NCBI GenBank assembly: GCA_033762715.1
Contig: JANRLL010000001.1
Span: 1 to 64,000, forward strand
Length of the DNA: 64,000 nucleotides
DNA from: JANRLL01 sp033762715
GTDB taxonomy: Bacteria; Pseudomonadota; Alphaproteobacteria; Rickettsiales; SXRF01
Reading direction: 5' to 3'
A program made the translations under genes and the position numbers. Each line of letters begins with the position of its first letter. The first letter of the stretch is position 1. The notes under the pieces are model-generated. The model was not told the DNA's origin. It made no database searches and saw only the letters and a program-made list of their open reading frames with translations. This document shows positions 56,678-64,000 of this stretch, one piece after another.

Positions 56678-57637
56678 ATGAATATAATGAGCATCCTGAC
56701 GTCAGGGTTTCGGCGATTGCGCAATAATTCGGGTGTTGCCGCTCTAGAGTTTGCTTTTATTGCACCTGTTCTTATTTTGCTCGTACTCGCCATCATTGAA
56801 TTTGGCATGTATTTCATGAAATCCTACATCGTATTGCGCTCGGTGACGTCCGCAGCCGATGCTATTCGTGCCACCCCCAATAACGAAGCCGCTACGCAAG
56901 CGGCGGCACTAAATTCGGGTTTGAGTTTTGTAAGCTATAACGCGCCCAATTATATTTGCGCTATTGTCTATAATAATCCATCGTTTGGCGGCAGCTGTAC
57001 GTCTGGCGCCATCTGGGAAACCCAGACCTATGCCGATGGTACACCAGGCGATTTTGCCACTAACGGCGGCTATATTAGAGTACACGCCTTTGTGCGCTAT
57101 GATGAATTATCGCCGATGATTGATTTTTTGCCTGATATTGACCGTACCTATGTATTGCAAGTGCCTCCGCCCTCTTTAGCGCCACCCCTTTGTACCGATC
57201 CGGGTAAATTTCTGAAAACCAGACCAGATGGTGGATTTACGTGTGAGAGCGTAGCTGCTGGAGAAACGGCTACCTTCGCACAAATTATAGATACTAGTGT
57301 GGGGGATTGTGGGTGCGATTTTTATGGGCGTCCAGCGCCGGATTTTGACCCCATAAAAAACCCTGGCTATGCCCATTGCACACAGCCCTATGACGATAGT
57401 GATACAGTTGTATATACGGGTGCAGATGCGGTTTATAACCAGCCTGCGGCTACTGATGACAATACTTCCACGCGGCGTGTGGCGTTTCTGAGTACGGCCA
57501 AATTCTGGTCAGTGTGCTCATCCCGCCTCTGCAAAAGTAGGGGCTATACGACTGGCGTAATTAATGAGCTGGATCCAGGAATTATATCAGGCGGTGATGT
57601 AGTGGCATCGGCTAATGTGTCACTGATGTGCTTTTAA
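56678..57637 (+). CDS. TadE-like pilus protein with Cys-rich C-terminal domain
   Basis: A 319-residue protein. The N-terminus has the TadE/TadG signature: a polar stretch, then NNSGVAALEFAFIAPVLILL with the conserved Glu before a single membrane helix. Such minor pseudopilins belong to Flp/Tad pili. The C-terminal 150 residues are unusual, with about nine cysteines (FTCESV, GDCGCDFYG, WSVCSSRLCKSRG), suggesting a disulfide-stabilised extracellular domain. No other tad genes are in the window. A GTG start at 56666 is possible. Confidence 0.8.
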   Translation: MNIMSILTSGFRRLRNNSGVAALEFAFIAPVLILLVLAIIEFGMYFMKSYIVLRSVTSAADAIRATPNNEAATQAAALNSGLSFVSYNAPNYICAIVYNNPSFGGSCTSGAIWETQTYADGTPGDFATNGGYIRVHAFVRYDELSPMIDFLPDIDRTYVLQVPPPSLAPPLCTDPGKFLKTRPDGGFTCESVAAGETATFAQIIDTSVGDCGCDFYGRPAPDFDPIKNPGYAHCTQPYDDSDTVVYTGADAVYNQPAATDDNTSTRRVAFLSTAKFWSVCSSRLCKSRGYTTGVINELDPGIISGGDVVASANVSLMCF

Positions 57638-57639
57638 TC

Positions 57640-60600
57640 TTACGGTGATTGTTGTAAAGTCGCCGCGGCAGTTTTGCGGCGCACATCTTCTACGCGTTTT
57701 GTCCCGTAAGCAGGGTCATCGGCCGTAGGCCAACGCCCATGCACGACCGTATCGCCAGCATTATGCATCAGACCACGTATATGATCTTCCAGTTCTGGTG
57801 CTAGATTCTGCTCTTTAAGTTTCGGTTTGGCGTAAATCAAGAAGTCGCGGAAACTGGTTTTACGGCCAATATCCGACGATAGGTGAGTCAATGCATCGGT
57901 CGCTATTTTTTGCGACATGTGATTCACGTCATCCGTGCCGAAATCCTCGCCCATGCGTGCTTCATATGCCGTCTTGCCCGCTTTTTTAAAGGTATCGATA
58001 ATATGATCCAGATACCCTTTTTGCTTAGGTCTGCCATCGCTGCCATCAATACCTAAGATGCTTTCCTTATAGGTTTTATTGTCGCCTACATCATCTTCGT
58101 AACTGGCTATATTTTTGCGGATACGTTCGAATGCTCTAGGATCGGTCAGCGCGATACCGAAAGCCGAGCGATCTTGCGCATCTCGGAAGGCAGCGGATTG
58201 CTGATAGAGAATGCGAAGCTGCTCGGCACTTAAGCCTTGTTCAGGATCCACATCACCAAAGTTTGAGAAAACCTCTTTAAATTTGCTGCCAGCTTCTTTC
58301 AAATAATCCAGCAGGCCAATAGAGCCAATCCAAGACGGAATAATAGCTGCATGCTGCCAGCCTTCGCTAAAGCCGATGGTGCGTACTGATTCGATTTCAA
58401 CCGGCTCGATCACACGACCTAATTGAGTGCTATCTACTTTGCCAAAGCCACCACGTTTTGCTGCGCGCGAGCCACGGTTGCCCGCTTTGGTTTCACCTTT
58501 ATAATCCAGTACATCCAGCAATACACCCATGGTTTTGGTCGTAAAGTCGTAGATTTTGCCCACAATGGTTTTGCTTGTGTCAGCCGGTGGCAAATAATCA
58601 TCCAATGTGCGTTTAAGTGCTTCGATTGCCACATCATCCAGTGTTGTAGGCTCTGCCACGCCTGGATGTTCTTGGCGCCATTTTCGAAGCGCATCGCGGT
58701 TGCTTTCCCATTTGCTAATACGGCTGGCCGGTTCGACGAAATTACGGGTGAAGATCCGCTCATTCGAAGCTGGGTTGTTGAAATAGTTGAGCAAGTCACC
58801 GCCTTGGAAGGTGTATTTAGCAAAGTCATACAGCTCGAAGGCGTTGGTGGTCGCAGAAATCGAGCGTACCCCGTTACGATACGCATCCGATATACTGCCG
58901 CCTTCGAAGAATTGGGTTTCGATGCCATACTCATCGTTGAGTTTACGCACTTTTTTATGTGCTTCATGAATGAATGCACGCGCGGCTTGCAGGCCTGAAC
59001 GGCGCGCATTATCGCTATGTGCGATTTGAATTTGTTGGGTGACTTTGCCGTGATTGCGTTCTTTAAGCTCATCGATATGGGTTTTATACACCTCATTATC
59101 ATAGGCGCGCTTCATAATTCCGGTCACGTTTTTCATGGTATCGGGCTCTTCAAAGAGCGGTACGATACCAAGCTTTGCAATGCGCCCATCGGCCGATACC
59201 GAGGCCTTTTGCAACAGGAGCGCTTCCAGCAAGTTTGCTTCACCTTGGGCTTCAATGGCTTTATCGGTTGGATTGCCTTTCAAGCGACCGCATTCGGCCA
59301 GCACATTATCCTTAATCATGTCAGGAAAATCGCGCGCTAGTTCCATGCGTCTGATGGTGTGATAAGCAATCGGTAGCGCCGCATCGCGTGAATAAGGTTT
59401 ATCCTCATCTTGCGAAATATATTTCTTATTCGCACCGTGGGTGATGATGTCTTGCTTGGCTTTTTCGTAGAGCGCAGAAGCTTCACCGGATTTAATCAGC
59501 GAGCTTAGCAAGGCCCCACGCTCTTCGGGCGATTTGTCGTTATAGCCTTCTATCATCGTGCCCAAAACGCGCGCATATTCTTCTGCGGTTTCGCGGTATT
59601 CAATTTTAGAAAAAGAGAAGCCAAAGGTGCGCACACGACGCAGCAAATTGAGGGTAGGGTTATCGAGTGGCTGTTTGGTTTCAGTGCGTTGTAAAGCTGG
59701 GCATTGTGCTTCTAACGTAGCAATGAATTCTGCTTTCTTCTCTTCGCTCAGGCCGGAGCGAATGTCACGCAAGCGGCCAGACAAGGTCTCAAAGCGTTCG
59801 GCAAAACGCTTGGCATCCGCTTCTTCTTTCGCCAGGCGCGTGGGTTTTTCCTCGTCAGTTTCGGTAATTTTTCCGTCAGCCAGATCTTTTTCATGTTTTT
59901 GTATGGCCGCCCGTGATTTATCCGTTTCATCACACAATGCCTTGAGTTCAGGCATCACCTTATTGACATCTTGCAAAATACGGCTGAGATCCTTATGCCA
60001 TTTTTCAAGCTCAGGTGTTTTGTTTTCTAAGGCGCCTAATTCTTTCACGTAGTTTTCTAGAATCGCCTGCGTATGCAAGCCGATGGCTTCCAATGTGGTT
60101 TCTGCGGTGACGCTGGCATTTCCGTCCTTATCGCCTGAGGAACCCCAGGAGCCTAAATTCATATGTAAGTTAAGCTGCTTGGCATCGTAAGAATCGTCAT
60201 ATTCCTGCCCCATAGGACGGTCATAGCGGAAATAGACTTTGGGCAGATCTTCATAAATATTATTGAGGAAGTTAAGCACAATGTTGGTCTCATCACGCAC
60301 GGTGAGATTGATGTCGTTACCATCTTTGTCATGCTGTAAAAGCGGGGTGGTTACGAAATCTTTGATGGCGGCTTGCGTCGCTTCCATATCACCGGATTGC
60401 ACGGCAATACTCAGCGCTCGTTGTTTTTTCATCGACTCCAACGTATTGGTGTTAGTTGGATGCATGGTCATGATGATTTCAAAGACCGGTTTATTCAGTA
60501 GGCTTACAGCCTCAGACGCGGTTTGTGGGCCGCCTTTACCGGTAACAAAAGCACGCACACCGCCTGGAATCAGCTCATTTTTCGTGCGTAGTTCTTCGAA

Positions 60601-60912
60601 GAAGTTTTCACGTGCCGTGAGCGAAGCGATATCGTAGAGATGCCCCATATGCGCATAGGCATCGAATAATTGTTTTTGGCCAGTCGTATCTAAGCCTGTG
60701 AGCACGGCTTGATAAGCAGCTTCTTTTTGTTCTTCGTTAAGTGCGGGGCTGCCCTCTTTGGGCCATACAGTGTCGCGTAATTGAGTCATCTTGTCGGCGA
60801 TAAGATCGCCACCCAGTGTATCGTCTTTGCGAATAACATCAATTAGCTGGTCGCTCAATGTGCGTACCAAGACCAAATGGTCATGGCTTTTGAGTAGAAC
60901 AGAAGGCTGCAT
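57640..60912 (-). CDS. Divergent phosphoenolpyruvate carboxylase-like protein
   Basis: A 1090-residue homologue of PEP carboxylase. The order of motifs is kept: MTMHPTNTNT (151-154 for VLTAHPTE), GSWGSSGDKDGN (254-265), KIEYRETAEEYARVL, VPLFEE (584-589), AHSDNARRSG (631-640) and RTIGFSEGWQ (844-853). But the FHGRGGSVGRGG loop is replaced by FFEGGSISDAYRNG (668-681), the SDSxKDAG lysine by Arg, QGE by QGG, and the C-terminal NTG is absent. It may be inactive or do another reaction. The ATG at 60912 has AGGA upstream; a TTG at 60960 is possible. Confidence 0.75.
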   Translation of the reverse strand: MQPSVLLKSHDHLVLVRTLSDQLIDVIRKDDTLGGDLIADKMTQLRDTVWPKEGSPALNEEQKEAAYQAVLTGLDTTGQKQLFDAYAHMGHLYDIASLTARENFFEELRTKNELIPGGVRAFVTGKGGPQTASEAVSLLNKPVFEIIMTMHPTNTNTLESMKKQRALSIAVQSGDMEATQAAIKDFVTTPLLQHDKDGNDINLTVRDETNIVLNFLNNIYEDLPKVYFRYDRPMGQEYDDSYDAKQLNLHMNLGSWGSSGDKDGNASVTAETTLEAIGLHTQAILENYVKELGALENKTPELEKWHKDLSRILQDVNKVMPELKALCDETDKSRAAIQKHEKDLADGKITETDEEKPTRLAKEEADAKRFAERFETLSGRLRDIRSGLSEEKKAEFIATLEAQCPALQRTETKQPLDNPTLNLLRRVRTFGFSFSKIEYRETAEEYARVLGTMIEGYNDKSPEERGALLSSLIKSGEASALYEKAKQDIITHGANKKYISQDEDKPYSRDAALPIAYHTIRRMELARDFPDMIKDNVLAECGRLKGNPTDKAIEAQGEANLLEALLLQKASVSADGRIAKLGIVPLFEEPDTMKNVTGIMKRAYDNEVYKTHIDELKERNHGKVTQQIQIAHSDNARRSGLQAARAFIHEAHKKVRKLNDEYGIETQFFEGGSISDAYRNGVRSISATTNAFELYDFAKYTFQGGDLLNYFNNPASNERIFTRNFVEPASRISKWESNRDALRKWRQEHPGVAEPTTLDDVAIEALKRTLDDYLPPADTSKTIVGKIYDFTTKTMGVLLDVLDYKGETKAGNRGSRAAKRGGFGKVDSTQLGRVIEPVEIESVRTIGFSEGWQHAAIIPSWIGSIGLLDYLKEAGSKFKEVFSNFGDVDPEQGLSAEQLRILYQQSAAFRDAQDRSAFGIALTDPRAFERIRKNIASYEDDVGDNKTYKESILGIDGSDGRPKQKGYLDHIIDTFKKAGKTAYEARMGEDFGTDDVNHMSQKIATDALTHLSSDIGRKTSFRDFLIYAKPKLKEQNLAPELEDHIRGLMHNAGDTVVHGRWPTADDPAYGTKRVEDVRRKTAAATLQQSP

Positions 60913-60999
60913 AGATCCTGCGTTTTTATTATTAATTTTCTTTAACAGAATACTAGGCAAGGGTTAAAAAAGAAACAACAGCAATATGAAGATTTGATG

Positions 61000-61764
61000 T
61001 CAGCGAATAAACACCCATTCATGGTCGGAAGAATGTGATTTTTCAAATTGATAGCCCGATTCATCGAATTGCTGCAATGCGGTGGGATGGGTGATGCGCT
61101 GGCGTATAATGTAATTAGCCATTAACCCGCGTGCTTTTTTGGCAAAAAGGCCAACCACCTTGAGTTTTCCCTTTTGAGATTCCTTGAAGGTGATGTGTAA
61201 AAGTGGCGCCTGCAATAATTTAGGCTGTACGGCCTTAAAATATTCTTCCGATGCTAAATTAACGAGTAGGGGCTGCTTTTCACCTTTCAGCTCGGCATTC
61301 AGCCTATCAGTGAGTGACGCGCCCCAAAATTGATATAAATCCTTGCCGCGTTTGGTGGGAAGCCTAGTGCCCATTTCCAGTCGGTAAGGCTGCATAAGAT
61401 CGAGCGGTTTCAAAAGCCCATATAAACCCGATAAGATTCGCAGATGTTTTTGTGCAAAATCGAAATCAGCTTGTTTGTAACGCTCTACCTCTATGCCTTC
61501 ATACACATCGCCTTTAAAAGCCAAAATAGCTTGTCGTGCATTCTTGGTTGTAAAGGGTGTGCTGAAATCCTGGTAGCGCTGCACATTGAGCGCTGCCAGC
61601 TTATCGCTAATATCCATAAGTTTTGACAGTTGGGCCGGTGAGTAGCCGCGCAGTGTTTTGATTAGCTCTGCACTATCTTTCAGGCGCTCGGGAATCGTAT
61701 GGTGTTTGCAAGCGATTATGCTTTCAAAATCCAGGGTTTTCGAAGGGGACAGTAACAAAATCAC
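61000..61764 (-). CDS. yaaA: YaaA peroxide stress protein
   Basis: A 254-residue protein of the YaaA/DUF328 family, which lowers free iron during peroxide stress and binds DNA in its E. coli form. The N-terminal LLLSPSKTLDFES and C-terminal FAKKARGLMANYIIRQRI are diagnostic. It overlaps the upstream acyl-CoA synthetase gene by 4 bp. Confidence 0.93.
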   Translation of the reverse strand: MILLLSPSKTLDFESIIACKHHTIPERLKDSAELIKTLRGYSPAQLSKLMDISDKLAALNVQRYQDFSTPFTTKNARQAILAFKGDVYEGIEVERYKQADFDFAQKHLRILSGLYGLLKPLDLMQPYRLEMGTRLPTKRGKDLYQFWGASLTDRLNAELKGEKQPLLVNLASEEYFKAVQPKLLQAPLLHITFKESQKGKLKVVGLFAKKARGLMANYIIRQRITHPTALQQFDESGYQFEKSHSSDHEWVFIR

Positions 61765-64000
61765 GCTGGCCTCACGCGGTGGGTCACTTTCACGATATTC
61801 ACATCATCACATATTTCTATGGTGAAACCAAATTCCTGGAGCATGGTAATAATGGTCGTGTTTTCTTTAAACGCATAACCTACCAGATACTCAATATTGG
61901 GTTTGCTATGGGCATAGCGAATCATTTTATCCACCAGCGCATGTCCCAACCCTAATCCTTTTTTGTCAGGCCGTACCACCACGGTGAACTCGGCTTCATT
62001 ACTGCCAGGATGGGCATAGCAGAGTAAACCGCCATAGATTTCGCGGGTAGGAGAGGTGGCTACTAGCACCATATCGCGGTCATAATCCAGGTGAGTAAGG
62101 CGGGCAATTTGCGCAGGCCCTACCGCTGGATATTCGCCTCGGAAGCGTTGATATAAATCCTGCGGCGTGAGTTGCTGGATCATGGTTTTTAGCGCAACCG
62201 CATCGTCTGGTTTGATTGGCCGCACTAATACGGCTTCTTGGTTTTTCAAAGTCAGCGGCTCTTCCAGCGATTCAGGATAGGGGCTGATCACCATATGGTT
62301 TTCTGGTTGCTTGCGAATTTTAATGCGCGCATCGAGCGCAATAGCGCCTTCGCTATCGGCGATCAATGGATTAATATCCAGCTCAGCAATATCGCTCACG
62401 GTACAAGCCAGTTGTGATATTTGCATGAGTGCGTGGATGATGGAGGGGAAATGCACTGGCTTTTGATCTCGAAATCCTTTGAGACGCTGATAAACACGGG
62501 TGCGCTGGATCATATCGTCAGCCAGAATGCTATTGAACGGGGGCAATCCCAGGACTTTGTCATTGATGACTTCGACGGCTACGCCGCCCTCGCCAAATAA
62601 AATCACCGGCCCGAATTGCTGGTCGGTGCTCATGCCCACAATCAACTCATAGCCCTTGCGCATCACCATTTGCTGCACGGTGAAGCCTTCAAGCTTGGCG
62701 GTAGGTTTAAGTGTGGGAATGGTTGTGAGCATTTTTTCAGCCGCTTGCACCACCGCTTGGCGATTGGCAAGTGCCAGTGCCACACCTCCCACATCGGATT
62801 TATGACTAATGTCAGGTGAGCGAATTTTAAGTACCACCGGATAGCCAATCTGGTCGGCCTGATTAGCGGCTTCTTCGGCATTGTTTACTGTGTAGGTGCG
62901 TACCACCGGAATGCCACACGCAGCCAGCACTTCTTTGGCTTCATGTTCAAATAATTCATCACGCCCTTCGGCGAAGGCTTTCTCAATAATAGCGCGAATC
63001 GCAGTCTCATCGCATGCATGGTCATGTATGGTGGAAGACGGCGCTTCGAGTAGCATTTTTTGATTATGGCGATATTCCACCATATGCAAAAAAGCGCGCA
63101 TGGCTTTTTCAGGCATATCGTAAGTGGCGATGCCAGCTTCGGCAAAGAGCTTGCGAGACTCGGTTGCAGTAGCCTCACCCAGCCAACAGGTAAATAGCTG
63201 TTTGCCATGACGATCGGCCGCAATTACGGCTTTGGCGGCTTCAACATTATCCGAAACAGCCGTAGGGCATTTCATTACAAACACCGCATCGGCTTCTTCT
63301 GCTTGCAGCACAATACTCATCGCGTCGCTATAGCGCTTGCCGTTTGCATCGCCAATAATATCGATGGGATTGCCGTGTGACCAAGTTGGGGGCAATACTT
63401 TATTCAGTGCGGATTGGGTGGCCTCGCTCAGTTCGGCTAATCTGCCGCCATTTGAGATCAGATAATCGGTGGCAAGCACCGCTGGTCCGCCGCCATTGCT
63501 TACAATCAACATGCGGTCACCTTCTTGTGACAAACTATTTGGCTGTAGGCGTGCCAAGGTTTCAACCGAGTCGAATAATTCTTCCATATCATCAACACGC
63601 AACATGCCCGCGCGTTTGAAGGCAACATCATAGACCGCATCGGAGCCAATCAGTGCACCGGTATGCGATGCAGCGGCTTTCGCGCCGGCTTGGTTGCGTC
63701 CGGATTTGATGACAATCACCGGTTTGTTGCGTGCGGCCGCGCGCGCAGCTGACATGAATTTGCGCACATGGGTGATGGCCTCGACATAAAGCAAAATGGC
63801 GGAGGTGCCGTCATCATTGGCCAGGTAATCGAGCATGTCGCCAAAATCCACATCGCTGCAATTACCCAGCGATATGAAATGTGAAAAGCCAATATCACGT
63901 GCGGCCACATAGTCAAGAATCGCCGTGCAAAGCGCACCGGATTGAGAGAGAAAAGCAAGCTTGCCAGGTGCTGCGGCCAGATGAGAGAAAGTGGCGTTAA
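61761..64000 (-). CDS. ADP-forming acyl-CoA synthetase fused to a GNAT acetyltransferase (5' end outside window)
   Basis: At least 746 residues; the frame is open to the right edge, so the N-terminal CoA-binding domain is missing. Visible parts: the succinyl-CoA-ligase-like domain (FLSQSGALCTAILD, KSGRNQAGAKAAASHTGAL), an ATP-grasp domain (GYPVVLKIRSPDISHKSDVGG) and a C-terminal GNAT domain (VRPDKKGLGLGHALVDKMI). This is the layout of Pat/YfiQ-type protein lysine acetyltransferases, whose synthetase part is often non-catalytic. The phosphohistidine loop residue SHTGAL is present. Coupled to yaaA. Confidence 0.9.
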   Translation of the reverse strand, partial: NATFSHLAAAPGKLAFLSQSGALCTAILDYVAARDIGFSHFISLGNCSDVDFGDMLDYLANDDGTSAILLYVEAITHVRKFMSAARAAARNKPVIVIKSGRNQAGAKAAASHTGALIGSDAVYDVAFKRAGMLRVDDMEELFDSVETLARLQPNSLSQEGDRMLIVSNGGGPAVLATDYLISNGGRLAELSEATQSALNKVLPPTWSHGNPIDIIGDANGKRYSDAMSIVLQAEEADAVFVMKCPTAVSDNVEAAKAVIAADRHGKQLFTCWLGEATATESRKLFAEAGIATYDMPEKAMRAFLHMVEYRHNQKMLLEAPSSTIHDHACDETAIRAIIEKAFAEGRDELFEHEAKEVLAACGIPVVRTYTVNNAEEAANQADQIGYPVVLKIRSPDISHKSDVGGVALALANRQAVVQAAEKMLTTIPTLKPTAKLEGFTVQQMVMRKGYELIVGMSTDQQFGPVILFGEGGVAVEVINDKVLGLPPFNSILADDMIQRTRVYQRLKGFRDQKPVHFPSIIHALMQISQLACTVSDIAELDINPLIADSEGAIALDARIKIRKQPENHMVISPYPESLEEPLTLKNQEAVLVRPIKPDDAVALKTMIQQLTPQDLYQRFRGEYPAVGPAQIARLTHLDYDRDMVLVATSPTREIYGGLLCYAHPGSNEAEFTVVVRPDKKGLGLGHALVDKMIRYAHSKPNIEYLVGYAFKENTTIITMLQEFGFTIEICDDVNIVKVTHRVRPA

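Noticed and set aside
58423..58998. 191-residue open frame opposite the PEPC-like gene
   Set aside because: Antisense shadow without a ribosome site or recognisable domain.

Overview
The window reads as ordinary chromosome of an alphaproteobacterium, with dense genes and moderate G+C. The evidence is the dusB-ntrB-ntrC-ntrY-ntrX operon, a fused ispDF gene, a cspA/DEAD-box helicase pair, a succinyl-CoA:3-ketoacid CoA-transferase, and the rpmH-rnpA-yidD-yidC-engB-argB cluster. No phage, transposase, CRISPR array or rRNA operon is visible. The lineage cannot be fixed from the sequence alone; several large proteins with no close family suggest it is not one of the well-studied genera.

Layout. 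1-430: the start of a truncated gene, a tRNA-Leu(CAA), and a decayed 42-bp copy of its 5' half that looks like an integration scar. 0.48-6.5 kb, plus strand: dsbB-coq7 (overlapping), a lipoprotein secretin with a membrane permease-like protein and a repeat protein, then scoAB. 6.5-10.8 kb, minus strand: a nitronate-monooxygenase-like flavoprotein and polA. 11.6-19.5 kb, minus strand: the nitrogen two-component operon with an unknown last gene. 19.6-24.4 kb: ispDF-pgpA-cinA facing glmU, then rmuC. 24.4-28.4 kb, minus strand: an amine oxidase and lepB-rnc-era. 28.5-30.3 kb: an orphan gene, tRNA-Ser(GCT) with a terminator, and a gene graveyard holding a PAS-domain fragment and an internally deleted MvaI/BcnI-type restriction endonuclease. 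30.3-31.8 kb: the cold-shock pair. 32.1-35.9 kb: an aspartate/glutamate racemase coupled to a remarkable 1019-residue subtilisin/kexin-like protein. 36.1-38.4 kb: two unknown proteins. 38.4-43.8 kb: LysR regulator and a pirin-YceI-cytochrome b561-YceI-Kef antiporter cluster. 43.8-48.9 kb: carA, a tiny overlapping membrane-protein gene, carB, terminator, greA. 48.9-52.4 kb: L-2-hydroxyglutarate oxidase, panB and a sensor kinase. 52.5-56.6 kb: rpmH-rnpA-yidD-yidC-engB-argB. 56.6-64 kb: a TadE-like pilus protein, a divergent PEP-carboxylase-like protein, yaaA and an acyl-CoA synthetase/acetyltransferase cut by the window end.

Most interesting: (1) the protein at 32830-35889 joins a subtilisin-like domain, a P domain, a helical repeat region and a domain whose Thr, Cys and His have exactly the spacing of the CheD deamidase triad; (2) the PEP-carboxylase homologue has lost several catalytic motifs; (3) a 47-residue membrane protein gene is wedged between carA and carB and overlaps both; (4) two tRNA genes carry scars of lost mobile DNA. 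Functions are inferred from remembered family motifs; no database search was possible.
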